NCBI GenBank assembly: GCA_964599655.1
Contig: CAZRGV010000247.1
Coordinates: 1-5,816, forward strand
DNA: 5,816 nucleotides
From: CAZRGV01 sp964599655
GTDB lineage: Bacteria > Planctomycetota > Planctomycetia > Isosphaerales > Isosphaeraceae
Reading direction: 5' to 3'
Below, piece by piece: positions 1 through 5,552 of the stretch (its first letter is position 1; every line of letters begins with the position of its first letter). The notes under the pieces were generated by a model. It worked only from the letters and a program-made list of their open reading frames with translations, searched no databases and was not told the origin of the DNA. The translations under genes and the position numbers were made by a program.

Positions 1-100
1 CATGCTTCCACTTGCGGCCAAAAAACCCATCAATAAAGAGTTCGTTCGGCGCGCCGGACTCGACACCATCCCTCCCTGCGGAGGCGGGGGAAGAGGTTTC

Positions 101-124
101 TCGCAAAGACGCAAAGGCCGCAAC
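101..124 (+). repeat. Short degenerate tandem octamer (CGCAAAG-type)
   Basis: Two near-identical octamers, TCGCAAAG and ACGCAAAG, are followed by a degenerate third, GCCGCAAC. From memory, similar CGCAAAG-rich stretches recur between genes in planctomycete and some other bacterial genomes and are often mistranslated as small proteins. That resemblance is recollection, not a search result. No function can be given. Confidence 0.35.
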
Positions 125-261
125 GCGTGCGGCTCGGCGTCGAGGTCGATCCGCCCTTGAGGATCGGCGGACGGCTTCTTGCGACGCCGATTGCGGCCAT
201 GGTTGCTCAACAGCGCGCATGGCTGCGTGGTTCCTGTCGTGATGCCATTGTCAAGGAGCGG

Positions 262-286
262 GGAGGGTTCGCGAGGCGAGTCCTCC
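262..286 (+). repeat. Strong imperfect palindrome / hairpin
   Basis: As plus-strand RNA, bases 262-272 pair with 276-286 around a three-base GAG loop. This gives an 11-pair stem with nine Watson-Crick pairs and two adjacent G-U wobbles (267-281 and 268-280). On the minus strand the wobbles become A-C mismatches, so the structure favours plus-strand RNA, yet no plus-strand gene precedes it. It could be a remnant of a dispersed palindromic repeat or part of an unannotated transcript. No U-rich tail follows, so it is not a standard terminator. Confidence 0.4.
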
Positions 287-434
287 ATTCCTTATCATCT
301 GGAGTTGGGGGCCAAATCTTCGGGTGGGTTGAGGTTTTTTTTCGAGGCGGGTTCAGGTCATGACCGAGCCTTCGCGATGCATCCACCCGACCAACCGGCC
401 AAGACAAAGCCTTGCAACCACACGAAAGGGGGGA

Positions 435-1016
435 TCAGGCGTTGGCCTCGGATTCGACGGGTTCGTTCCAAGGGAGCTGGAAGCCGGGGAGGATGGGGGC
501 GCCGTCGAGGGTGTCGCCGGGCATGGGGGTGTGGATGGTGGTTGAAGCGCCGGCTTCGTGGATGTGGAGTTGGCGTTCGACGGGGGAAACCGTCCCGACC
601 AGTTGAACGATGGTTCGAAGGTCGTCGCGGACCCTGGCCAGGACTTCGGACGTGGAGTTGCTCGGGCTGACCACGTCGATCGCCAGGTCGGGCACGACGT
701 CCTGGGCGGGGGTGATCGGCTCGCGTCGTTCGCGGGGCGAGCGGTCGAACGAGAGAACGGCCACGTCCGGCCGACGCGGGAGCTCGCCGGAGGGGTCGAG
801 GTGGAAGAGAAGAGCATCACGGGCATGGCGCGCCGGAGCGAGCCGGTTCGTCCGCGCGAACGCGCCGAGACGCTGGTCGAGAATCGAGGCGATCCGGGCT
901 TGATACGCACCCAAGGGCGTCGGCACCACGACCTGGCCGTTGTTGATCTCGTCCAGGCGATCGCCGAGCGTCGGGGCGGCCGCTGGGGCGCTGGCGATGG
1001 TTCCCGACTCGGGCAT
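435..1016 (-). CDS. Uma2-family (DUF820) protein, PD-(D/E)XK nuclease fold, possibly active-site degenerate
   Basis: This 193-residue protein has the usual length and layout of the Uma2 (DUF820) family, which has a restriction-endonuclease-like fold and mostly unknown roles. The N-terminal part (about 17-60) matches the family's opening region. The two hallmark motifs follow: RRPDVAVLS (81-89), with the putative metal-binding Asp84, and PDLAIDVVSPSN (109-120). Most members have Glu in the second motif (VEVLSPS), whereas this protein has Asp114. The following segment usually carries a Lys and ends in WxVDP; here the matching stretch is EVLARVRDDLR and then LVGTVSP. The expected Lys is therefore Arg128, and the Trp and Asp are lost. 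The protein may be weakly active or non-catalytic; this is inferred from remembered family patterns. The ATG at 1016 is the only good start, but no clear Shine-Dalgarno sequence precedes it. It lies 130 bases downstream of the sialidase-like gene on the same strand, so co-transcription is possible. Confidence 0.82.
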   Translation of the reverse strand: MPESGTIASAPAAAPTLGDRLDEINNGQVVVPTPLGAYQARIASILDQRLGAFARTNRLAPARHARDALLFHLDPSGELPRRPDVAVLSFDRSPRERREPITPAQDVVPDLAIDVVSPSNSTSEVLARVRDDLRTIVQLVGTVSPVERQLHIHEAGASTTIHTPMPGDTLDGAPILPGFQLPWNEPVESEANA

Positions 1017-1114
1017 GGCGGTCTCGTCGCTCGTGGTCGGGTCAGGTTGTGGCGTGTTGCCCCTTGATCATAACGGACAACGCCGGAGCGCGGACGAACC
1101 GTGGCGAAGGACGC

Positions 1115-1150
1115 GGCTCCGGCTCCGGCTCCGGCTCCGTCTCCGTCTAC
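1115..1150. repeat. Hexanucleotide tandem repeat (GGCTCC)n
   Basis: Four perfect GGCTCC copies (1115-1138) are followed by two degenerate ones, GTCTCC and GTCTAC. The last overlaps the TAG stop (1147-1149) of the minus-strand sialidase-like gene. In the sense of that gene the array reads GGAGCC and forms the start of its 3' untranslated region. Slippage here could change repeat number without altering the protein. A two-copy version occurs just after the SYLF gene stop (3980-3993). Confidence 0.85.
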
Positions 1151-2988
1151 GGGCGGCCGGCGCGATGGTGGCTCACGGCCTCCGAGACGCGCAAGGGGCG
1201 GTCGTAAATGCGGAGGCCGTCGATCTCGCCGAGCAAGGTTGGCGCGAGCTTGGTTTCGCTCGAACCGTTCACGTCGCCGAGTTCGGGGCCGAACCGGCCC
1301 CAGCCGTATTGCCGGAGCGCTCCGCCGTCGTTGAGGGTGCCGTCGACGACGAAGAGGATCAGCCTGGGCCCGGCGTCGACGATCACCGCGACGTGCTGCC
1401 AGACGCCCGTTTTGAGCGTGCCGTCGTGCGTGCCGGGGTCGCAATCCCAGTGGGCCTGGTTCTTGCCGTCGTTGAGGGTCAAGGTGAGCGTGAAGCGGTC
1501 GGAGGTCGTCAGGGCCACGCCCTTGCCCTTCGCGTCCCGGGTGTCGAGGATGGTCTGGCCGGCGGTGAGCTCGTCGAACTTGAGCCAGGCGTCGATCGTG
1601 AACCCGCCCCGGTTCTGGAGGTTGGGCAGCCTGGGGACGGCGATCGACGCCCCGTTCACCGCCCGCTCGCCGGAGATCTCGAGGGCGAGGCCGTCGCGAG
1701 CCACGACCTTGCGCTCGTGCTGGGTCCAGAGGCCCTCGAGTAAGGCGGGGTCGATTTCGTGGACGCGGGCGATGGTTTTCTGCGTTTCGGTGACGAAGAC
1801 GCGTCCGTGGTCCTCGATGAAGTCGGGGTAGCTGATGCGGACGTTGGGGTCTTCGTCGTAGAGGAGGATCTCGGGCTGCGACCAGTAAAGATATCCGTCT
1901 TTTTCGATTCCGCCCGCGACCCAGCCGGGGTTTCGCCCGGAGTAATAGTCCCACTTAGTCAGGTGAACAGGCTCGCCTCCTTGATTATGATACCAGAGAA
2001 GATACTTGCCGTTGGAGAACTTTTTCACGAAATTGGCCGCGCGCGGGTGTTTGATCCGGCGTCCGCCGGGCGTGTACGAGGCGTAGGCTGGGCCGGTCCA
2101 GGAGTGGCCGCCGTCTCGGCTGTAGGCGGCGCCGTTGTAGCCGTCGATGGTCCGGTAGGTGGCGTAGAGCGAGCCGTCGGAGAGGCCGACGAGGTTGGCC
2201 TCGTCGGAGACCGGCCCTTTGGGGGCACGGAGGCCCTCGTCGCCGTCGGGCAGAAGCTCGAAGCGAATTTTCGACGGGTCGGATTCCCTGAGGATATTTT
2301 CACTCTTGATGAAGCAGCCCTGCGACGTGACCATGGCGCCCGGCAGGCCCCACTTGCCGACCTTGGCGAAGCCGAAGTACATGGCTCCTTGATGCGTGAT
2401 CGGCTTGCCCACGCCCCAGAAAAAGAAGACGTCGCCGCCGACGTTGTTCTCGCGGTCGATCCGCATCGGCCGCATCGGAATTTCGAACCGTTCCCGGGAC
2501 CAGGTCCGGCCGCCATCATCCGAATAGCGGAACATGTATTTTCCCAGTGTATCGACTCGTTTGTTGACCTCTGGGGAGTTTCCCCTGGGGACGGCGCGGA
2601 GGTTCTCGGCGTTGTAGGTGTAGAAGGCGTAGACGCGGCCGCTGGGGGCGAGGAACGGCATGACCCAGGAGGCTTCGGGGCCGTCGCCGGGTTCGATGTC
2701 GATGAGGTTGGACCAGGTTTTTCCCTGGTCGTGGCTGATGGTGGCGACGATGTGCTGTCCGGTCTGGCCTTCGCGGCCGGGGCCGGTGGTCATGAGGCAG
2801 AGCCAGTGGCCGTCTCGGGTGTTGACGACGTAGGGCTGGTCGCAGTAGCCCTCGTCGGGGATGGGGGAGCCGTTGCGGATGTCGCGCGGGTCGGGGCCCT
2901 CGGCGGCCGACGTCGCGACCCGCCCGGCGGAGCCAATCAGGAGCACGAGCGGGGCGAGTCGCGTGAGTCGTCGAGCGTCGAGGCGCAT
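1147..2988 (-). CDS. Secreted BNR-repeat (sialidase-like beta-propeller) protein with C-terminal LamG-like domain
   Basis: This protein of 613 residues begins with a signal peptide: an arginine-rich n-region, the hydrophobic core LAPLVLLIGSAG (11-22) and likely cleavage near the ATSAA at 25-29. Three Asp-box motifs (SxDxGxTW) mark a six-bladed sialidase-type propeller: SHDQGKTW (85-92), SDDGGRTW (156-163) and SRDGGHSW (290-297). From about 438 to the end there is a concanavalin A-like/LamG_3 domain, with GFTIDAWLKF (462-471), WQHVAVIVD (530-538) and IDGLRIYDRPL (589-599). Such proteins act outside the cytoplasm on glycans, and the LamG-like domain may bind carbohydrate. I do not see the FRIP arginine motif of true sialidases; the equivalent N-terminal region reads DQPYVVN. 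Sialidase activity is therefore unproven, and another glycan-directed activity or simple binding is possible. The second Met (2988) is chosen because GGGAG at 2998-3002 sits 9 bases from it but directly touches the ATG at 2997. The gene is divergent from the SYLF gene. Confidence 0.85.
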   Translation of the reverse strand: MRLDARRLTRLAPLVLLIGSAGRVATSAAEGPDPRDIRNGSPIPDEGYCDQPYVVNTRDGHWLCLMTTGPGREGQTGQHIVATISHDQGKTWSNLIDIEPGDGPEASWVMPFLAPSGRVYAFYTYNAENLRAVPRGNSPEVNKRVDTLGKYMFRYSDDGGRTWSRERFEIPMRPMRIDRENNVGGDVFFFWGVGKPITHQGAMYFGFAKVGKWGLPGAMVTSQGCFIKSENILRESDPSKIRFELLPDGDEGLRAPKGPVSDEANLVGLSDGSLYATYRTIDGYNGAAYSRDGGHSWTGPAYASYTPGGRRIKHPRAANFVKKFSNGKYLLWYHNQGGEPVHLTKWDYYSGRNPGWVAGGIEKDGYLYWSQPEILLYDEDPNVRISYPDFIEDHGRVFVTETQKTIARVHEIDPALLEGLWTQHERKVVARDGLALEISGERAVNGASIAVPRLPNLQNRGGFTIDAWLKFDELTAGQTILDTRDAKGKGVALTTSDRFTLTLTLNDGKNQAHWDCDPGTHDGTLKTGVWQHVAVIVDAGPRLILFVVDGTLNDGGALRQYGWGRFGPELGDVNGSSETKLAPTLLGEIDGLRIYDRPLRVSEAVSHHRAGRP

Positions 2989-2997
2989 GGCGGGCAT

Positions 2998-3009
2998 CTC
3001 CCAGGGGAG
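2998..3009 (-). promoter_or_regulatory. Shine-Dalgarno of the sialidase-like gene, inside a small inverted repeat
   Basis: On the minus strand GGGAG (3002 to 2998) is the only purine-rich Shine-Dalgarno candidate. It is 9 bases from the ATG at 2988 but 0 bases from the ATG at 2997, which favours the downstream start. It also forms the 3' half of a short inverted repeat with CTCC (3009-3006), giving a 4-bp stem and 4-base loop that could partly hide it. The pairing is weak and may not matter. Confidence 0.5.
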
Positions 3010-3184
3010 CGTGATGGGATGAGTCGGGTCGAGGGGAGGCGGAGTCGGGGTTGACCTGTCGGGGCCAAACGGCTACGAACCTCGCATCGATCGGAAAACC
3101 GGCCTGGTTGTCCGAGAAGGCGCCGGAAACGGTTCTCTCGTCCCCTGGCGAGGTCGAGACCGAACCTCCAAGGCGTCTTGTGGA

Positions 3185-3213
3185 TACGTGCCGGAAGAGC
3201 GCCCTGGTGTCAA
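3185..3213 (-). promoter_or_regulatory. Possible promoter for the sialidase-like gene (perfect -35 box, poor -10)
   Basis: The minus strand carries a perfect TTGACA at 3213-3208. At 17-base spacing the -10 hexamer is only CACGTA. A better TATCCA lies at 3186-3181, but its 21-base spacing is too long for a normal sigma-70 promoter. It lies in the divergent region about 220 bases upstream of the translation start. This rests on one good hexamer, so confidence is low. Confidence 0.2.
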
Positions 3214-3237
3214 GTCCCTGGTCTCGGCTCGCGGTCG

Positions 3238-3260
3238 GGATCTCGAAAGGAGTGAGATCC
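3238..3260 (+). promoter_or_regulatory. Ribosome binding site of the SYLF gene presented in a hairpin loop
   Basis: A perfect 7-bp inverted repeat, GGATCTC (3238-3244) with GAGATCC (3254-3260), encloses the 9-base loop GAAAGGAGT. The loop holds a strong Shine-Dalgarno, AAAGGAG (3246-3252), 10 bases before the ATG at 3263; the stem ends 2 bases before that ATG. An AAGGA in an apical loop over the ribosome site resembles known CsrA/RsmA targets (ANGGA in a loop). That link is inference. The hairpin and Shine-Dalgarno are seen directly. Confidence 0.6.
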
Positions 3261-3262
3261 AG

Positions 3263-3973
3263 ATGAAGGCACGATTCTGGCTCGGTGCGACGACGTTGCT
3301 GGCCGTTCTGGCCTTGCCCGCCGCGACGGTTCAGGCGCAGTTTCGAGAGACGGTGACGATGGACACCGCCACCGTGGTCTTTCAGGAGATCATGGGCATT
3401 CCCGAGCAAGGGATTCCGCCGTCGCTCCTGAGCGGCGCCCAGGCGATCGCGATCGTGCCGAACGTGATCAAGGCCGGTTTCCTCGTCGGCGGCCGCTTCG
3501 GTCGAGGGGTCGTGGTGGTGCGGGACCAGAACGGCGCGTGGAGCAATCCGGTTTTCGTGACGATCGCCGGCGGCAGCCTTGGGTTCCAGATCGGCGCCCA
3601 GGCGACCGACCTGGTCCTGGTGTTCAAGAACCGCCGAAGCCTCGACAGCTTCCTGATGGGTCGCGGCAAGTTCACGCTTGGGGCTGACGCCGCGGTGGCC
3701 GCCGGACCGGTCGGCCGCCAGCTCGAGGCGGGCACCGACGCGTTGCTCTCGTCGGAGATCTATTCCTACTCCCGGAGCCGCGGCCTGTTTGCGGGCGTCT
3801 CGCTCGAAGGGGCGGCCCTGTCGCTCGACTGGCGGGCCAACGTCGCCTTCTATGGCCAGGTGATCAGCCCGGCGGAGATCCTGGCGGGCGTGGAGCTGAA
3901 GGTGCCCCAGGCGGCCGCGAGGCTCAAGGCGTGGCTGAGCTACTTCACCGGCGCGCCTCGGAGTGAGTCCTGA
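3263..3973 (+). CDS. Exported SYLF-domain (Ysc84-type lipid-binding) protein
   Basis: This protein of 236 residues has an N-terminal signal peptide: MKARFW, the hydrophobic core LGATTLLAVLALPAA, then VQA at 23-25 with probable cleavage after Ala25. The mature part is almost entirely a SYLF domain (about 50-200). Its family signatures are AIAIVPNVIKAGFLVGGRFGRG (59-80 and on to G82), the GAWSNPVF segment (91-98), GGSLGFQIGAQ (103-113) and YSYSRSRGLFAGVSLEG (167-183). In eukaryotes SYLF domains bind phosphoinositides and actin. Bacterial members are exported proteins, presumably periplasmic or membrane-associated lipid binders, with no settled function. The ATG at 3263 is chosen over an upstream ATG at 3188 because AAAGGAG lies 10 bases before it and it starts the signal peptide directly. 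The gene is transcribed away from the sialidase-like gene and converges on rmd. The family call is firm; the function is not known. Confidence 0.92.
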   Translation: MKARFWLGATTLLAVLALPAATVQAQFRETVTMDTATVVFQEIMGIPEQGIPPSLLSGAQAIAIVPNVIKAGFLVGGRFGRGVVVVRDQNGAWSNPVFVTIAGGSLGFQIGAQATDLVLVFKNRRSLDSFLMGRGKFTLGADAAVAAGPVGRQLEAGTDALLSSEIYSYSRSRGLFAGVSLEGAALSLDWRANVAFYGQVISPAEILAGVELKVPQAAARLKAWLSYFTGAPRSES

Positions 3974-3979
3974 ATCGGG

Positions 3980-3993
3980 CCGGAGCCGGAGCC
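3980..3993 (+). repeat. Two-copy GGAGCC repeat just after the SYLF stop
   Basis: CCGGAGCCGGAGCC begins 7 bases after the TGA of the SYLF gene. The same 14 bases occur in the tandem array following the sialidase-like gene, also in the sense orientation relative to that gene. The copy may reflect simple GC-rich slippage. Confidence 0.6.
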
Positions 3994-4205
3994 CAGGGCG
4001 GCCAGGCCCCTATTGTCTGGGATTCTGGATAACCTGGGTATCGCAGTAAAGCGGTGGCATTGGCAAGTGACTCCGGGTCGGCACCGTCGCCGGCCCATGG
4101 GAAACCCCTGGATGACCCGCGCCGCCCATCCTGACAACGTCCGCCGTCGAGGCGTCGAAGACGGGCCTGATATCGAGAAATTGGGTGGGTTCGGTCCTCC
4201 GTGAT

Positions 4206-4226
4206 CTTGTCCAGAACCCGGACAAG
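4206..4226 (-). terminator. Hairpin downstream of rmd, possible terminator or processing stem
   Basis: CTTGTCC (4206-4212) and GGACAAG (4220-4226) form a perfect 7-bp stem with loop AGAACCC. A second GGACAAG at 4232-4238 could pair with the same CTTGTCC, so two exclusive stems are possible. The site lies about 100 bases past the rmd stop. No U-run follows on either strand, so intrinsic termination is doubtful. Confidence 0.25.
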
Positions 4227-4247
4227 TCGGGGGACAAGCCGCCCGTG
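4225..4247 (-). repeat. Degenerate solo copy of the right-end palindromic repeat
   Basis: Read on the minus strand, this stretch starts CACGGGCGG, then CTTGT, then CCCCC. Against the unit at 5605-5627 (left arm CACGGGTGG, loop CTTGT, right arm starting CCACC), 17 of the first 19 bases match. The outer end of the right arm has decayed, so only part of the stem remains. Together with the array beyond the gene's 5' side, the family flanks rmd. Confidence 0.5.
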
Positions 4248-4248
4248 C

Positions 4249-4265
4249 CGTCCGAAGATCGGACG
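4249..4265 (-). terminator. Short perfect hairpin downstream of rmd
   Basis: CGTCCG (4249-4254) and CGGACG (4260-4265) form a perfect 6-bp stem with the 5-base loop AAGAT, about 60 bases past the rmd stop codon. The position suits a 3'-end structure, but no U-tract follows. It is equally possible that this is a chance GC-rich palindrome. Confidence 0.25.
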
Positions 4266-4326
4266 TCCTCCGGAATTGCCAGGATCCGTTGCCGTTCGTC
4301 GGGTGGACGCGGTGTTCAGACCGGAC

Positions 4327-5298
4327 TCAAGGCTCGTCGGGGGATCGGATGGCCTTTCGCCAGTGGTCGAGCATGTCGGCCAGGGTTTGCTCGGTGGTGA
4401 ATCGCGGCTCCCAGCCGGTGGCCTGGCGGAGCTTCGAGGCGTCGGCCAGGAGGCGGGGCTGGTCGACGGGGCGGAATCGCGACGGGTCGACGCGGGCCTC
4501 GACGGGCGTTCGGCAGAGGCCGCGAAGGATCTCGAGCATCCGGGTCAGCGAGACGTCGCGCCCGGTGCCGATGTTGTAGATCTCGCCGGGCTTGCCGCGG
4601 AGGGCCAGCAGGCGATAGGCGCGGACGATGTCGCGGACGTCGGTGAAGTCGCGGACGACGTCGAGGTTGCCGTGCTCGACGACCGGCTTGAGGCCCGCCT
4701 CGACCTCGGCGACCTGGCGGGCCAGGCTGCTGAGGACGTAGGTGTCGGACTGGCGGGGTCCCGCGTGGTTGAACGGGCGGGCCATCACGACGTCGGTGCC
4801 GTGCCCGAGGTAGTGCTGGATGCCCAGCAGGTCGGCGGCGGCCTTGCTGGCCGAGTAGGGGTTGTTGGGCCGCAACGGGCAAGACTCGGTCACCGGCAGG
4901 TGCTCGGGGGCGGGGTTGCCGTAGCAGACGCCCGAGCCAACGAGCACGACGCGGGGCTTCAGGCCCGACGCCTTGACCGCTTCGAGCAGGTTGAGCGCCC
5001 CACCGAGGTTCAAGGCCCAGGTGCCTCGGGGGTCGGCCACGCTCTGCTGCGGGTTGGCCTGCGCGGCCAGGTGATAGATCGCCTCGGGCTGCTTGCGACG
5101 GAGCAGGTCGACGAGGTCGGCCTCGTCGACGTCGGCCAGGTCGAGGCGCTCGAGGCGGGCGAACCGTTCGAGGTGCGCCAACGATCGGGGCCACTGGCCC
5201 TTGCTCGACAGGCCGACGATCAGATCTCCGGCCTCGGCCAGGTGCTCGACCAGGTGGCCGCCGACGAATCCGGACGCCCCGGTCACCAGGACTCGCAT
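4327..5298 (-). CDS. rmd: GDP-4-dehydro-6-deoxy-D-mannose reductase-like NAD(P)-dependent SDR
   Basis: This 323-residue protein is an extended short-chain dehydrogenase/reductase of the usual length for nucleotide-sugar enzymes. The NAD(P)-binding motif GASGFVG is at 7-13. HLAAQ (76-80), a SerGly catalytic region (GSGVCYG, 121-127) and the catalytic pair in YSASK (Tyr148, Lys152) follow. RPFNHAGPRQ (174-183), VVRDFTDVRD (214-223) and the C-terminal DPSRFRPVDQPR (271-282) followed by TGWEPRF (294-300) resemble Pseudomonas Rmd more than general epimerases. Rmd reduces the 4-keto group of GDP-4-dehydro-6-deoxy-D-mannose to GDP-D-rhamnose in the cytoplasm, for lipopolysaccharide or other surface glycans. 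The GDP-mannose 4,6-dehydratase that makes the substrate is not in this window. A related dehydratase or UDP-sugar epimerase remains possible. The ATG at 5298 starts directly at the first beta strand and has a weak GTGAGG ten bases upstream. The gene converges on the SYLF gene. Confidence 0.82.
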   Translation of the reverse strand: MRVLVTGASGFVGGHLVEHLAEAGDLIVGLSSKGQWPRSLAHLERFARLERLDLADVDEADLVDLLRRKQPEAIYHLAAQANPQQSVADPRGTWALNLGGALNLLEAVKASGLKPRVVLVGSGVCYGNPAPEHLPVTESCPLRPNNPYSASKAAADLLGIQHYLGHGTDVVMARPFNHAGPRQSDTYVLSSLARQVAEVEAGLKPVVEHGNLDVVRDFTDVRDIVRAYRLLALRGKPGEIYNIGTGRDVSLTRMLEILRGLCRTPVEARVDPSRFRPVDQPRLLADASKLRQATGWEPRFTTEQTLADMLDHWRKAIRSPDEP

Positions 5299-5552
5299 GG
5301 CGTTTTGGCCTCACTCACTTGCGGGGATGACAGCGACTTCCGGGCTCGCGACACAGCCTCGCGAACGGTCCCCGTCCCGACACGGCGGACGGACGACCGA
5401 TACCCTAAACCAAGAACGCAGCCAGGAACAAGACGAGGTTGCCTCCCCCTCAGGCCGGGGTCGAGCGGAACTCGAACCGGCCAGCGCCCGCTGCCATCCC
5501 TCACCCCCTCACGCCCCTGGTCTCGACTCGCCCGATCGAAAGGGCCAGGTGG
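5299..5552. other. Upstream region of rmd, no gene seen
   Basis: This GC-rich gap lies between the rmd start and the repeat array. An open minus-strand frame runs through it from the array and overlaps the rmd start, but its sequence is repeat-derived and low in recognisable content, so I do not call it. A direct repeat CTCGCGA occurs at 5345-5351 and 5358-5364. The least GC-rich stretch (about 5401-5435) is the likeliest promoter position for rmd. Confidence 0.55.
5402..5431 (-). promoter_or_regulatory. Candidate sigma-70-type promoter of rmd
   Basis: On the minus strand, TTGTTC (5431-5426) and TAGGGT (5407-5402) are separated by 18 bases. Each matches its consensus at three positions, including the first three of the -35 box and the key T, A and final T of the -10 box. 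Transcription would begin near 5395, leaving a leader of about 97 bases. It is the best candidate in the least GC-rich part of the gap, but both boxes are weak. Confidence 0.25.

Larger units (their letters stand above)
1..434. other. Left-edge region without a supported gene
   Basis: No convincing gene is seen in these 434 bases. The open frames are short, lack a good Shine-Dalgarno sequence and resemble no family I know. A minus-strand frame with possible ATG codons at base 30 or base 3 could start a gene running off the left edge, but too little is visible to judge. The region contains a short CGCAAAG-type tandem repeat (101-124), a strong hairpin (262-286) and a run of eight T (335-342) with no GC-rich stem directly before it. 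Part of it is the 3' flank of the Uma2-family gene, but I see no clear intrinsic terminator for that gene. Confidence 0.6.
3974..4326. other. Convergent intergenic region between the SYLF gene and rmd, no gene seen
   Basis: These 353 bases lie between two genes that end toward each other. The short frames here lack ribosome binding sites and recognisable content. The region starts with a two-copy GGAGCC repeat (3982-3993). CCCAGG at 3992-3997 can pair with CCTGGG at 4033-4038, but at a distance. Two compact hairpins (4206-4226 and 4249-4265) and a degenerate copy of the right-end palindromic repeat (4225-4247) lie near the rmd end. No T-rich intrinsic terminator is visible for either gene. 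Confidence 0.6.

Noticed and set aside
335..342. Run of eight T as an intrinsic terminator
   Set aside because: No GC-rich stem lies directly before it on the plus strand, no plus-strand gene precedes it, and on the minus strand it is a run of A.
353..1954. Minus-strand open frame of 533 codons overlapping the Uma2 gene and the end of the sialidase-like gene
   Set aside because: It is an Arg/Pro-rich out-of-frame translation of two recognisable genes, with no motif of its own.
1759..3054. Plus-strand open frame of 431 codons opposite the sialidase-like gene
   Set aside because: It is antisense to a gene with a clear signal peptide, Asp boxes and LamG motifs. Its Val-Gly-Ala-rich sequence is typical of GC-rich antisense frames.
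4013..4041. Plus-strand promoter TTGTCT with a 17-base spacer
   Set aside because: The -10 hexamer would be GGGTAT, a poor match, and no downstream plus-strand gene needs it.
4013..4204. Small plus-strand frame starting at a TTG in the SYLF-rmd gap
   Set aside because: It has no Shine-Dalgarno sequence and no recognisable domain, and other frames here are equally open.
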